DNA from: Chrysosporum bergii ANA360D
GTDB lineage: Bacteria > Cyanobacteriota > Cyanobacteriia > Cyanobacteriales > Nostocaceae
Reading direction: 5' to 3'
Length of the DNA stretch: 35,061 bases
NCBI RefSeq assembly: GCF_029891735.1
Contig: NZ_JANQDH010000056.1
Coordinates: 1 to 35,061 of the forward strand
Made by a program: the position numbers and the translations under genes. Below are positions 26,228-35,061 of the stretch, piece by piece (the first letter of the stretch is position 1; each line of letters begins with the position of its first letter). Below the pieces are notes generated by a model that saw only the letters and a program-made list of their open reading frames with translations, was not told the DNA's origin and made no database searches.

Positions 26228-26947
26228 TTACTCAGCAGTGGGGACGAGTTCAGTGTTACCGCGATGGCGGCGACGGGTGAGGCTGTTAAACAGCATGATC
26301 CCGATGGACTTGATCAGATTACCTTCCAATTCCTCAAACATCTTCATATTCATGGCAAAAGCGGCGTTGGCTTCATCCACAATGCGATCGCCTGTAGCTT
26401 CATCAATGGGTAACTCGTCGAGAGTTTGACGGTATTTGGCTTTAAATGCCTTCTCGTCAGTAATATCTGCAAATTCATAGAAAGCAGTACCTTGACCCTC
26501 AGACAACTTCATGGCTGTGACAGCAATATTTTTGAGGATTTGCCCACCGGATAAGTCACCCAAATAACGAGTATAGGAATGGGCGATTAATAATTCTGGT
26601 GCAGTTTGGGAAATTTCCCGGATGCGTTGCACATAAGCCTCGCCTGCTGGGGATAGTTTAATTTGTTCCCGCCAGTTAGCACCAAAATAGTAACTCAAAT
26701 CCTGCTCTAAAGTCTGCTGGCGATTGAGTTGGGGAAAGTTGATTTTACCTACAATCGGGTGTTGACCATGCTTTACCATCTCCTCTTCCATGGCGGAGTA
26801 GATGAAGTAAAAGTTAGCAACTAGTTTCCGGTAAGAGTTTTTTTCTACCACTCCTTTTAAAAAACACTTGACAAAACCCACGTTTTCTGCCATTGTGTGG
26901 GCTTTTTTAGTGCCTAGACGTAATTTACTTGCTAAATTGCTGCTCAT
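26228..26947 (-). CDS. ho1: Heme oxygenase (biliverdin-producing)
   Basis: 239 residues. Heme oxygenase opens heme to biliverdin IX-alpha, CO and iron using ferredoxin electrons; in cyanobacteria biliverdin feeds phycobilin and bilin-photoreceptor synthesis. The proximal heme ligand is H17 in KKAHTMAEN, and the distal helix motif is YLGDLSGGQ (G130, D131, G134, G135). Length matches cyanobacterial HO-1. No signal peptide, so cytosolic. GAGAAA lies upstream of ATG 26945-26947. It is divergent from glmM across a 339-base region with a marked palindrome. A paralogue (ho2) often exists, so the numbering is by resemblance only. Confidence 0.95.
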   Translation of the reverse strand: MSSNLASKLRLGTKKAHTMAENVGFVKCFLKGVVEKNSYRKLVANFYFIYSAMEEEMVKHGQHPIVGKINFPQLNRQQTLEQDLSYYFGANWREQIKLSPAGEAYVQRIREISQTAPELLIAHSYTRYLGDLSGGQILKNIAVTAMKLSEGQGTAFYEFADITDEKAFKAKYRQTLDELPIDEATGDRIVDEANAAFAMNMKMFEELEGNLIKSIGIMLFNSLTRRRHRGNTELVPTAE

Positions 26948-27286
26948 ACTAAATTTCTCAACTTAAAAGGTTAACTGCTAAACTGACGATTTTACCAATG
27001 GCTAACAAATGCCTCCAAAACGTTACATTAAAACTATTTGATGAGAATTTATATTAAAATTCTTTAACTAGTTTGAATTTCCTCTGTGATTCAACCGTCC
27101 CCAGAAACAATACTGGTGAAATAAATTCTCATAAAACATTTAAGTAAAATTACTTAAATAAAATAACTAAGCTGATTTGCAACACAAAAACAAGTATATA
27201 TTACATATAAACAGTTATCTCAGTGAAAATGGCTGAATTAACCTACAAAGTAATATTTTTCGTCATGGTGTGGGGAGTTTGAACCT
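26948..27286. promoter_or_regulatory. Divergent ho1/glmM intergenic region with inverted repeats
   Basis: 339 A+T-rich bases that must hold the promoters of both genes. Two symmetrical elements stand out. A 12-bp inverted repeat has its arms ATGAGAATTTAT at 27041-27052 and ATAAATTCTCAT at 27121-27132. A near-perfect palindrome lies at 27138-27159 and is listed separately. I found no open reading frame, no GTA-N8-TAC NtcA site and no clear -35 element. Confidence 0.5.
27138..27159. promoter_or_regulatory. Operator-like palindrome
   Basis: ATTTAAGTAA (27138-27147) and TTACTTAAAT (27150-27159) are perfect 10-bp arms with AA between. The spacing and symmetry are those of a dimeric repressor or activator site. 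It is about 190 bases from the ho1 start and 128 bases from the glmM start. The bound protein is unknown; in this A+T-rich region a chance palindrome of this length is unlikely but not excluded. Confidence 0.45.
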
Positions 27287-28738
27287 ATGGTGACATCTAT
27301 AAAACCTATTTCTAATTCCGAATCTCACAAATCAGGAAAAAGTTTGGATGGGAATTTTGCCCTTAACTTGGTATCACTACCGAGTACTCCCTTATTCGGT
27401 ACAGATGGTATTCGGGGACAAGTGGGAGAATTACTGAATGCTCCCTTAGCATTACAGGTGGGTTTTTGGACAGGTCTGGTTTTGCAAAATCATAGTAATC
27501 ACACAGGGCCAGTCATCCTGGGCCAAGATTCCCGTAATTCCAGCGATATGCTAGCAATGGCTTTGAGTGCTGGGTTAACAGCAGCTGGAGTAGAAGTTTG
27601 GTACTTGGGGTTATGTCCCACTCCCACTGTTGCTTATCTCACCAGCATTACTGAAGCCATTGGTGGAGTAATGATTTCTGCCAGTCATAACCCCCCAGAA
27701 GACAACGGGATTAAGATTTTTAATGGCAACGGTGCTAAGTTATCTCCAGCATTACAAAGTGAAATTGAAGCGGGACTACGTGGAAATACAGTTTCAGGTA
27801 AAGTTAATGGTTGTGGAAGGCATTATTCACGGGGGGAATTAGTGGGTGAGTATGGCGAAACTTTAAAACAATCCTTACAGAACAGCGTAAATCTTCAAGG
27901 ACTGAAAATTGTTTTAGATTTGGCTTGGGGTGCAGCAGTTAATTTAGGGCCAAAGGTATTTACGGAAATGGGGGCGGAGGTGATCTGCTTACATAATCAA
28001 GCTGATGGCGATCGCATAAATGTTAACTGCGGTTCTACTCATCTAGCTACTTTGCAAGCCACAGTTAAAGAACATAACGCCGACTTAGGCTTTGCTTTTG
28101 ATGGCGATGCTGATCGGGTTTTAGCTGTAGATCATACTGGTAGGCAAGTAGACGGCGATTATATTCTTTACTTATGGGGGAAACATCTACAACAACGGCA
28201 AAAACTGCCAGATAACTTAATTGTTTCCACTGTCATGGCTAACTTAGGCTTTGAGAGGGCTTGGCAAAAACAGGGAGGGAAGTTAATTCGTACCCCAGTG
28301 GGTGATCAATATGTCCAAGCAGAAATGATTAAAACCGGGGGAATGTTAGGCGGTGAACAATCTGGTCATATTCTTTGCCGCCATTATGCTATTACTGGTG
28401 ATGGCTTGTTAACAGCTTTACATATAGCAGCCTTAGTTAAAGAATCTGGTGTTTCCCTCAGCGAAATGGTAGATCAAAGTTTTCAGACTTATCCGCAATT
28501 ATTGCAGAATGTGCGGGTGATAGATCGCGATCGCCGGGTAAATTGGCAAGATTGTCAACCTTTACAAGCAGCCATTACCGCCGCAGAAATTGCCATGGGT
28601 GATGCTGGCAGAATTTTAGTCCGGGCTTCTGGTACTGAACCAGTTATTAGAGTCATGGTGGAAGCTGTTAATACTGAATTAGCTAACCATTGGACAAATG
28701 AGTTAGTCTCTCAAGTGCAGCAACATTTGGTAGTCTAA
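27287..28738 (+). CDS. glmM: Phosphoglucosamine mutase
   Basis: 483 residues. GlmM converts glucosamine-6-phosphate to glucosamine-1-phosphate on the way to UDP-GlcNAc for peptidoglycan and other cell-envelope sugars. The family motifs are present in order: LFGTDGIRG (about 36-44), phosphoserine loop SASHNP with S133, metal loop DGDADR (D272, D274, D276), sugar loop GGEQSGH (355-361), and phosphate loop [11 protein letters not shown] (446-456). The first 33 residues are a non-conserved polar extension. ATG 27287 gives the extension; I saw no better internal start before the conserved region. The gene ends at a strong terminator and so is probably monocistronic. Confidence 0.95.
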   Translation: MVTSIKPISNSESHKSGKSLDGNFALNLVSLPSTPLFGTDGIRGQVGELLNAPLALQVGFWTGLVLQNHSNHTGPVILGQDSRNSSDMLAMALSAGLTAAGVEVWYLGLCPTPTVAYLTSITEAIGGVMISASHNPPEDNGIKIFNGNGAKLSPALQSEIEAGLRGNTVSGKVNGCGRHYSRGELVGEYGETLKQSLQNSVNLQGLKIVLDLAWGAAVNLGPKVFTEMGAEVICLHNQADGDRINVNCGSTHLATLQATVKEHNADLGFAFDGDADRVLAVDHTGRQVDGDYILYLWGKHLQQRQKLPDNLIVSTVMANLGFERAWQKQGGKLIRTPVGDQYVQAEMIKTGGMLGGEQSGHILCRHYAITGDGLLTALHIAALVKESGVSLSEMVDQSFQTYPQLLQNVRVIDRDRRVNWQDCQPLQAAITAAEIAMGDAGRILVRASGTEPVIRVMVEAVNTELANHWTNELVSQVQQHLVV

Positions 28739-28765
28739 ACCTCTACTAATAGTACTTTTTTGCTC

Positions 28766-28817
28766 ACAGCTTTTGCATATTATTAAGTTGTTCATATGCA
28801 AAAGCTGTAATTTTTTA
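28766..28817 (+). terminator. Rho-independent terminator of glmM
   Basis: A perfect 15-bp stem, with left arm ACAGCTTTTGCATAT at 28766-28780 and right arm at 28794-28808, and a 13-base loop, is followed after AA by TTTTTT. It lies 28 bases beyond the glmM stop. Confidence 0.88.
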
Positions 28818-28939
28818 GTTATATCTAGTGCGGGTATCTGGTTCACCTACCGTATTACCTTGGTTTTATGCAGCTTATGGTGATGACGATTTATTTGTAA
28901 ACTATAAGATAAAATTTCTTGTGGTTATCAACTTTTGCT

Positions 28940-30598
28940 ATGCCAAAATTAAAGTCAAAATATCACAAATCTAAAAAATCAAAAAAGCAGGTAAAAAAAG
29001 AAGTTTCCACCCTTACTCTCCAAGAACGGTTAGCCCAGAAGCGTAAAGCAGCGCAGGGGCGTAAAGAATTTACTAAACTGCTTACTGCTGCTGGCTTTAC
29101 CAGCTTGTTTTTTGGTATTCTCCTTTTTTTAGTAGCTGGGATTAAGTTGGCAATTCCTGGCATTTTGGCAATTTTAATTATGTCTTTTTCCTACAAATAT
29201 TCCCGCATTGCTTTATTTGCTTTTCTGATTTATGTGCCATTTGGTGGTACTATTACTTATTACATTGGTAACAGTCCTGTTCTACAACTAGCTAAAGATG
29301 CTTTTTATATTCCAGTTTTAATTGCACTTTGGCAAAGTTGCCGTCAGCAAAGGCTACCTTTTTTAGTTCCCACAGCTATTAAAACTCCCCTATTTATTTT
29401 GTTGGGTTGTTGCCTGCTTACACTGATATTTATCAATGGTGGTCAACAGTTCAACCCTCCCACTGTGGGATTCCTGGAAAAAGCACCCAATGAAATACCC
29501 CTAGCTATGGGTATTCTGGGACTAAAAGTATTTTTGGGGTATTTACCTTTAATTACCTGTGCTTACTATTTAATTCGCCATAAAAAGGACTTTCTATTTT
29601 TATCCCGCTTACAAGTTACCATCATACTCATATGCTGTACTTTGGGAATTATTCAATACATACTACTATTAACTGGGATATGTGAAGGTACGAGAAACGC
29701 TTCTGGGTCTGATTTATTTAAAGCTACACTAGAAGCCCGCTGTTATTTTGGGGGTTCTCTCCTCTATAGTCCTAGTCAGGGAGTAATTCGCTTACCAGGA
29801 ACTTTTGTAGCTCCTTGGCAATGGGCATGGTTTTTGATTTCTAGCACCTTTTTTGCTTTTGCTACAGGTTTTAGTGATCCGGCCATTATTTGGCGGCTAC
29901 TGGGTTTAGGTTCTTTAGCAACGGTTTTTATCAATGCAGTTATTTCAGGACAAAGAATTGCTTTAGCTTTAGTTCCCACTTGCTTTGTACTGTTATTATT
30001 TATCACTGGTCAAATTCGTAACTTGAAACGTTTTATCCCCATGGGAGTGGGATTAGCCGTAATTCTAGGAATTGCTATGATTACAAACCCGGCAATTGTG
30101 CAAGAACGAATAAATAGTTTTGTAAGTCGGGTGGAAGCTTCCCCTCCCCAGGAGTTTATTGTTCAGCAGTTTGAGGAAAATTGGAAGAATGTATCCAGCC
30201 CCATTGGTAGTGGTTTGGGGAGGGCGACTAACTCAGCCCGCGCACTGGGTAGAACCAAGCTAGTAGAAACATATTACCCGAAGGTGCTATGGGAGGTAGG
30301 CATTGTGGGATTATTGGCATTTTTAGCTTTGGTAACAACTTTGACTATTACTGCTTTTAAAACTTACCGGGCTATCAAAAACCCTAATTTACGCATTTAC
30401 GCAGCTAGCTTGTTTGTATTTATACTTTTCATTAGCTATAACACTTACTATTATCCTTTAGATGTTGATCCGGTGGCTGTATACTATTGGTTTTCTGCGG
30501 GAATACTGTTTAAATTACCAGTTGTAGATAAACAAGAAAAACAAAATTATCAGACCCTTGAAACAAAAAAGAAGAAATTTGCCACAATTAAACGATAA
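28940..30598 (+). CDS. hpsL: HpsL-like hormogonium polysaccharide protein (Wzy/O-antigen-ligase type)
   Basis: 552 residues from ATG 28940 (MPKLKSKYHKSKK); a TTG at 28919 would add seven residues. A Lys-rich cytosolic N-terminus of about 50 residues (KSKKSKKQVKKE) precedes roughly ten to twelve membrane helices. Segments such as GIKLAIPGI, AKDAFYIPVLIALW, FKATLEARCYFGGSLLYSP, RLPGTFVAPWQWAWFLI, NAVISGQRIAL, NPAIVQERINSFVSR and YYPLDVDPVAVYYWFSAGI match my memory of cyanobacterial HpsL, an O-antigen ligase/polymerase-like protein of hormogonium polysaccharide synthesis. It would polymerise or ligate repeat units at the outer face of the membrane. It is first in a same-strand run with three glycosyltransferases (gaps of 24, 63 and 34 bases), which supports the role. 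The gene symbol is by recollection. Confidence 0.8.
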   Translation: MPKLKSKYHKSKKSKKQVKKEVSTLTLQERLAQKRKAAQGRKEFTKLLTAAGFTSLFFGILLFLVAGIKLAIPGILAILIMSFSYKYSRIALFAFLIYVPFGGTITYYIGNSPVLQLAKDAFYIPVLIALWQSCRQQRLPFLVPTAIKTPLFILLGCCLLTLIFINGGQQFNPPTVGFLEKAPNEIPLAMGILGLKVFLGYLPLITCAYYLIRHKKDFLFLSRLQVTIILICCTLGIIQYILLLTGICEGTRNASGSDLFKATLEARCYFGGSLLYSPSQGVIRLPGTFVAPWQWAWFLISSTFFAFATGFSDPAIIWRLLGLGSLATVFINAVISGQRIALALVPTCFVLLLFITGQIRNLKRFIPMGVGLAVILGIAMITNPAIVQERINSFVSRVEASPPQEFIVQQFEENWKNVSSPIGSGLGRATNSARALGRTKLVETYYPKVLWEVGIVGLLAFLALVTTLTITAFKTYRAIKNPNLRIYAASLFVFILFISYNTYYYPLDVDPVAVYYWFSAGILFKLPVVDKQEKQNYQTLETKKKKFATIKR

Positions 30599-30622
30599 TC
30601 TGCAAGAAAAATACCAAAACAA

Positions 30623-31606
30623 ATGAATGATTGGCCTGTGATTTCAGTGATTATCCCCACCTATGGGAGAGAAGAAACATTGCGGGATAGTATTGTTGAT
30701 GTTTTAAATCAGGATTATCCCAAGTTTGAGGTTTTGGTGGTAGACCAATCTGCAACACATAAACCAGAAATTCAAGCTTACTTAGAAGAAATTTCAGCAG
30801 CAGATAAAATTCAATGGTTTCGGCTAGACTGGGCGAGTTTACCAGGAGCGCGTAATTATGGTGTGCGGCAAGCAAAAGGTGAAATAATTTTATTTATTGA
30901 TGATGATGTAAAAATCACGCCTCAGTTTTTAGCAGCCCACGCTAAAAATTATCTGCAAAATCCGGAAATAGGGGCTGTTGCTGGCCGGGTGTTGGATAGA
31001 GGTAAATTAAGTGATTCCGGTGGGGAGTTGGAAATTGAATATTTACCCCCCCAAGCTATGGACCCTGGAATTGCTTGGTATCACATTGATTTAGTCCACA
31101 CCGTCAAACCTCAGCAAGTGATCACGGCTAGGGGTTGCAATATGTCTTTTCGCCGGGAAATTTTTACTCAATACAAATTGAACTTTGATGAGAGATTTCG
31201 CGGTAGTGCAGTGCGGGAAGAATCAGACTTTTGTTTGCGAATACGACAAACGGGATATAAAATTTGGTATGACCCAGAGGCTTATTTGATACATTTGGGC
31301 GAAGAAACTGGGGGTTGTCATGATATTAGTATGCGATCGCTTAAGTATCAACTCACCTTTTATCACAATCATTTTTTAATGGGGTTAAAAAATCTCAATC
31401 TTATGCAAGCCTTACGCCTATTCGCTGCTTTATTTGACTGTCACGTTCTGGGAAACCCGCCCTGTAACAAAAGTGGTTCACCAGTTAAAATTGCCACTCG
31501 TGCTGTTTTCTACACTTTGGGTTTTTTCCAAGCTTTGGGTACTGTGATTCAGTCTATCTGGAATGATGGTCAAACTTATAGTCACAAAGAAAATCAATCT
31601 TATTAG
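30623..31606 (+). CDS. hpsN: Family 2 glycosyltransferase, HpsN-like
   Basis: 327 residues with a GT-A fold: VISVIIPTYGREETL at the N-terminus, nucleotide-binding segment FEVLVVDQSA, and the metal-binding FIDDD (D93-D95). FRGSAVREESDFCLRIRQTG contains the ED-type catalytic region. It should transfer a sugar from a nucleotide donor to a lipid-linked polysaccharide intermediate at the inner face of the cytoplasmic membrane. There is no clear membrane helix beyond weakly hydrophobic C-terminal segments. It starts 24 bases after the HpsL-like gene. The hpsN name rests on that order and on resemblance recalled from other Nostocales, so it is less certain than the enzyme class. Confidence 0.8.
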   Translation: MNDWPVISVIIPTYGREETLRDSIVDVLNQDYPKFEVLVVDQSATHKPEIQAYLEEISAADKIQWFRLDWASLPGARNYGVRQAKGEIILFIDDDVKITPQFLAAHAKNYLQNPEIGAVAGRVLDRGKLSDSGGELEIEYLPPQAMDPGIAWYHIDLVHTVKPQQVITARGCNMSFRREIFTQYKLNFDERFRGSAVREESDFCLRIRQTGYKIWYDPEAYLIHLGEETGGCHDISMRSLKYQLTFYHNHFLMGLKNLNLMQALRLFAALFDCHVLGNPPCNKSGSPVKIATRAVFYTLGFFQALGTVIQSIWNDGQTYSHKENQSY

Positions 31607-31669
31607 GGAACAGGAAAACATGAATAACAGTTTACGGAGTTTTGTTCAAAAATTAAATAGGAGTCCTAT

Positions 31670-32842
31670 ATGAGAATCTTAGTAGCTAGTCATTCTTATA
31701 TTGTAGACCTGAATTGTGAAAAATTACGGGCTTTAGCTCAGTTAAACACAGAAATTGAGGTTAGAGTTATTGTCCCCAAAACCTGGAAACCTGGTGGTGT
31801 ACAAAATCAAGTTATTACTACTGAATACCGGGATGAAGGTAATTTTAAAATTCTGCCTGTTTCTAATTTTAGTCAAAATCACCAAGGTCTTTTGACTTTT
31901 GGTTTTGACTTAATTTCTTTATTAAGAGAATTTCGCCCGCAAATTATCCAAGTGGAACAAGGTTCTAGAGGACTTGCATACACTCAGATGATTGTTCTCA
32001 ATCAGCTATTGGGACTTAAGGCAAAAAATATATTTTTTACCTGGTGGAATTTGCCTTATGAATTGAAATTTCCAGTGGCTTTATTAGAGAAATATAATCT
32101 TCACCATAGTCACGGTATCATTACTGGTAATCAAGATGGGGCAGAATTGATAAGACAAAGAGGATATCAAGGGTTAATTAAAGTTATGCCTCAACTGGGT
32201 GTTGATGTAGGGCTATTCACTCCCCAACCACAACCAGAATTGGCGAGGGATTTGGGGATTACATCGGAGGATTTTGTGGTGGGTTTTGTGGGACGTTTTG
32301 TCCGGGAGAAGGGTTTATTAACTCTTGTACAGGCCTTGTTAACTATATTAAACCAACCTTGGAAGTTATTACTATTAGGAAGGGGAGAATTACAACCAGA
32401 ATTAATCAAAACTGCGACAGAAAATAATATTCAAGAACGGGTTATTTTTGTGGAAAGTGTCCCTCATAATCAAGTTGCTAATTATATCAATATAATGAGT
32501 ACATTGGTGTTACCTTCAGAAACTAGTTATAATTTTAAAACCTTGACCGCTGCGGGGTGGAAAGAACAATTTGGTCATGTACTCATTGAAGCTATGGCTT
32601 GCAAAGTTCCGGTAATTGGTTCTGATTCGGGAGAAATTCCCCATGTGATTGGTGATGCTGGTTTGGTGTTTACAGAGGGTAATATTACAGCTTTGGCTAA
32701 TTGTTTAGTTCAACTGATCACAAAACCAAATATTGCTGTAAGTCTTGGTGAAAAAGGTTATCAAAAGGTAATGGAGAGATATACAAATCAGGCTTTAGCA
32801 CAGCAGCAGTTTGATTTTTATCAGCAACTGATGAGTAAATAA
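31670..32842 (+). CDS. hpsO: Family 4 glycosyltransferase, HpsO-like
   Basis: 390 residues with a GT-B fold. The C-terminal donor domain shows FVGRFVREKGLLTLVQAL (about 206-223), LLLLGRGE, and the EX7E-type segment GHVLIEAMACKVPVIGSDSG (302-321), typical of GT4 retaining transferases. The N-terminal acceptor domain begins MRILVASHSYIVD. AGGAG lies about 8 bases upstream of ATG 31670, a good ribosome site. Cytosolic, probably membrane-associated. It is the third gene of the polysaccharide run. The name hpsO follows from gene order and recalled similarity; the sugar and acceptor are unknown. Confidence 0.8.
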   Translation: MRILVASHSYIVDLNCEKLRALAQLNTEIEVRVIVPKTWKPGGVQNQVITTEYRDEGNFKILPVSNFSQNHQGLLTFGFDLISLLREFRPQIIQVEQGSRGLAYTQMIVLNQLLGLKAKNIFFTWWNLPYELKFPVALLEKYNLHHSHGIITGNQDGAELIRQRGYQGLIKVMPQLGVDVGLFTPQPQPELARDLGITSEDFVVGFVGRFVREKGLLTLVQALLTILNQPWKLLLLGRGELQPELIKTATENNIQERVIFVESVPHNQVANYINIMSTLVLPSETSYNFKTLTAAGWKEQFGHVLIEAMACKVPVIGSDSGEIPHVIGDAGLVFTEGNITALANCLVQLITKPNIAVSLGEKGYQKVMERYTNQALAQQQFDFYQQLMSK

Positions 32843-32876
32843 TTAAGTAAATACCCGCCAAATTAAACGCAAAATT

Positions 32877-34049
32877 ATGAGAGTTTTACAAATTATTCCT
32901 TCAATTTCTCTGGTTTATGGTGGTCCTAGCCAAATGGTTATGGGGCTGGCTTCGGCTTTAGCACAGGAAAACGTAAAAGTTACTATCATCACCACTGATA
33001 GTAATGGTGATAGTGGACAAAAACCCCTGGATGTTCCTTTAAATGTTCCAGTAAAAAAAGACGGTTATGAGGTGATTTATTTTCGTTGCGCCCCATTTCG
33101 CCGCTATAAGTTTTCTCTGGATTTACTAAAATGGTTGAAGGTTCACGCCTATGAGTTTGATTTGGCGCATATTCATGCTTTATTTTCTCCTGTAAGTAGT
33201 GCTGCTGCTTGGCTATGTGGTCAGCAAAAATTACCTTACATTTTGCGTCCTTTGGGAACTCTTGACCCGGCTGATTTACGCAAGAAAAAGCAGTTAAAAC
33301 AGCTTTATGTGCAACTGATTGAACGTGGTAATTTAGCCGGTGCAGCAGCAATTCATTTTACTAGTTATCAAGAAGCTAAAATATCACAACGCTTTGGGGT
33401 GGTGACGCGAGATTTAGTGATTCCCTTGGGTGTGGTCCCCCCTCAAGCGGTGGTAGATGGGGGGTCTCTAGTGCGTAGTCAATGGGGAATACCCCAAGAT
33501 ACCCCCTTGCTGCTGTTTATGTCCCGAATTGATCAAAAAAAAGGTTTAGATTTGTTGATTCCGGCTTTAGAAACACTTTTAGAGTCTGGCTGTGATTTTC
33601 ACTTTGTGTTGGCTGGGACAAATTCTCAAGACCCAGATTATGAGCAAAAAATTAAATCTGACCTTGCTAATTCACCACTGCGATCGCACACTACTATTAC
33701 AGGCTTTGTCAGTGGAGAGTTAAAAGCTAGTCTACTACAAGCTGCTGATTTATTTGTTTTACCTTCCTATTATGAGAATTTTGGCATTGCTGTAGCTGAA
33801 GCAATGGTGGCTGGTGTACCAGTGGTTATTTCTGACCAAGTGCATATTTGGCAACAGGTACGTGATAGTAACTCAGGATGGGTGGGTGAAACAACTGTGG
33901 AGGCTGTTGTGGAGTTAATTACAGCAGCTTTGCAAAATCCCCAAGAATGTCGGCAACGGGGGTTAAATGCCCAAAAATATGCTTTACAACATTTTAGCTG
34001 GGGGGCGATCGCTCGTCAAATAATCCAAGCCTACCAAGAAATTATTTAA
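32877..34049 (+). CDS. hpsP: Family 4 glycosyltransferase, HpsP-like
   Basis: 390 residues, GT-B fold, GT4 family. The N-terminus has the glycine motif VYGGPSQMVMGLASAL. The donor domain shows LFMSRIDQKKGLDLLIPAL and YYENFGIAVAEAMVAGVPVV with the EX7E-type arrangement. It has the same length as the preceding gene's product, but the two are only distantly alike, so this is not a recent tandem duplication. It begins 34 bases after the HpsO-like stop and is probably the last gene of the transcript, as the next gene has a long leader. The hpsP name is by gene order and recollection. Confidence 0.8.
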   Translation: MRVLQIIPSISLVYGGPSQMVMGLASALAQENVKVTIITTDSNGDSGQKPLDVPLNVPVKKDGYEVIYFRCAPFRRYKFSLDLLKWLKVHAYEFDLAHIHALFSPVSSAAAWLCGQQKLPYILRPLGTLDPADLRKKKQLKQLYVQLIERGNLAGAAAIHFTSYQEAKISQRFGVVTRDLVIPLGVVPPQAVVDGGSLVRSQWGIPQDTPLLLFMSRIDQKKGLDLLIPALETLLESGCDFHFVLAGTNSQDPDYEQKIKSDLANSPLRSHTTITGFVSGELKASLLQAADLFVLPSYYENFGIAVAEAMVAGVPVVISDQVHIWQQVRDSNSGWVGETTVEAVVELITAALQNPQECRQRGLNAQKYALQHFSWGAIARQIIQAYQEII

Positions 34050-34247
34050 TTTACAGGTAACAGGGTCTGCTGCATCTTCTGCCACAGTAAATGTTAAGAT
34101 TTACAACTTTTAATGAATTGACTTTTCTCTATAACTTGAAATTTAAAATTTTATTACAAACTGCTAAAACTCCATAGGGAAACCGGGTTTTATGTCATGA
34201 TGGCAAGGTGAAATACATTAGCTTTTCTAAATTACAGGGAATCTCGC

Positions 34248-34886
34248 ATGGCTCTCCGTCTTGGTGATACAGTACCCAACTTTACACAAGCCTCTACGCA
34301 CGGGGATATCAATTTTTATGAATGGGCGGGTGACAGCTGGGTAGTGCTGTTTTCTCACCCTGCTGACTTTACGCCTGTTTGTACAACAGAACTAGGCACA
34401 GTTGCTAAACTGAAGCCAGAATTTGATCAGCGTAATGTTAAGGCGATCGCGCTGAGTGTTGATGATGTTGACTCTCATCAAGGTTGGGTAGGAGATATCG
34501 AAGAAACTCAAAACACCACCCTCAACTATCCCATTCTTGCAGATGCAGATAAAAAGGTTTCCGACCTTTATGATATGATTCACCCTAACGCAGCTGCTAA
34601 CATCACAGTGCGTTCTGTTTTCGTCATTGACCCTAACAAAAAACTGCGTCTTTCCTTTACCTATCCTCCGAGTACAGGACGCAACTTTGATGAATTATTG
34701 CGAGTAATTGACTCTCTACAATTAACTGATAATTACAGCGTAGCCACCCCGGCTGACTGGAAAGATGGAGACGACTGTGTAATTGTTCCATCCTTAAAAG
34801 ATCCAGAAGTTCTTAAAGAGAAATTCCCCAAGGGTTACCAAGAAATTAAACCTTATTTGCGGATGACTCCTCAACCTAACAAGTAA
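34248..34886 (+). CDS. 1-Cys peroxiredoxin (Prx6 type)
   Basis: 212 residues. Reduces hydrogen peroxide and alkyl hydroperoxides through a single peroxidatic cysteine, C45, in the motif PADFTPVCTTE. T42 and the family arginine in NITVRSVFVID complete the active site. The length, the C-terminal dimerisation part (DWKDGDDCVIVPSL), and the ending PYLRMTPQPNK match Prx6-type 1-Cys enzymes of cyanobacteria; the second cysteine in DDCVIV is not at a resolving position. Cytosolic. It starts 198 bases after the hpsP-like gene, so it likely has its own promoter; that gap contains a short inverted repeat GTAAAT/ATTTAC (34087-34104). It ends at a terminator shared with psbA. Confidence 0.95.
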   Translation: MALRLGDTVPNFTQASTHGDINFYEWAGDSWVVLFSHPADFTPVCTTELGTVAKLKPEFDQRNVKAIALSVDDVDSHQGWVGDIEETQNTTLNYPILADADKKVSDLYDMIHPNAAANITVRSVFVIDPNKKLRLSFTYPPSTGRNFDELLRVIDSLQLTDNYSVATPADWKDGDDCVIVPSLKDPEVLKEKFPKGYQEIKPYLRMTPQPNK

Positions 34887-34894
34887 TTTCCAGT

Positions 34895-34926
34895 AAAAAA
34901 AGACCCCCATTTTTGGGGGTCTTTTT
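34895..34926. terminator. Bidirectional Rho-independent terminator (peroxiredoxin / psbA)
   Basis: An A-rich run and GACCCCC pair with GGGGGTC and a T-rich run around a short AT-rich loop; the arms extend into AAAAA/TTTTT. It lies 9 bases after the peroxiredoxin stop and 21 bases from the convergent psbA stop, and has a U tract in both directions. Confidence 0.9.
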
Positions 34927-34947
34927 CTATTCAACTAAGCTGGAAAA

Positions 34948-35061
<114 letters not shown>

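Noticed and set aside
28827-28860. Another full copy of the GCGGGC palindromic repeat after glmM
   Set aside because: Only TAGTGCGGG at the edge matches; the second arm does not pair, so it is at most a decayed fragment.

Overview
The window comes from a cyanobacterium, most likely a filamentous Nostocales species. It contains psbA (photosystem II D1 protein), a phycobilin-type heme oxygenase, several small protein families typical of cyanobacteria, at least twenty copies of the HIP1 octamer GCGATCGC, and a group of genes resembling hormogonium-polysaccharide (hps) genes. The DNA is A+T-rich and the genes are mostly chromosomal housekeeping genes, with scattered insertion-sequence and small-palindrome debris.

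Layout. 1-1.4 kb: the last 44 codons of an IS200/IS605-type transposase run into the 3' end of an aminotransferase gene (avtA-like, minus strand). 1.5-2.1 kb: small palindromes and one orphan ORF. 2.1-7.2 kb: a 1712-residue signalling protein with a caspase domain, a second caspase-like domain that has lost its catalytic residues, a STAND NTPase, one membrane helix and fourteen WD40 repeats. 7.3-9.9 kb: a Tat-type MsrB, convergent with a membrane-anchored protein carrying three DUF4912 units. 10.2-11.7 kb: a multi-spanning GT-C-like membrane protein. 12.0-16.5 kb: a DUF6918-like protein, glyS, murD and a 46-residue four-cysteine protein, all on the plus strand. 16.5-21.0 kb: an MBL-fold protein lacking the usual metal motif, and metH, both on the minus strand. 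21.3-23.9 kb: a pentapeptide-repeat protein and an unusual P1B-like ATPase. 24-25 kb: tRNA-Arg(ACG), a two-helix protein and a DUF3181-like protein. 25.0-26.9 kb: cobW and ho1 on the minus strand. 27.3-28.7 kb: glmM, divergent from ho1, ending at a strong terminator. 28.9-34.0 kb: a compact cluster of a Wzy/O-antigen-ligase-like protein and three glycosyltransferases that I read as hpsL-hpsN-hpsO-hpsP. 34.2-35.1 kb: a 1-Cys peroxiredoxin, a bidirectional terminator, and the 3' end of psbA on the minus strand.

How the genes relate. The cluster at 28.9-34.0 kb is the clearest functional unit: a polymerase/ligase-like membrane protein with three glycosyltransferases for an exported polysaccharide. 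murD and glmM both serve cell-wall precursor synthesis but are not adjacent. MetH needs cobalamin and CobW is a GTP-dependent metal or cobalamin-related protein, but they lie about 4 kb apart and no joint regulation is visible. The most unusual object is the caspase/pseudocaspase/STAND/WD40 protein, which looks like a sensor-switch-effector. It stands alone among housekeeping genes, so a role in immunity or cell death is inferred from domain architecture only.
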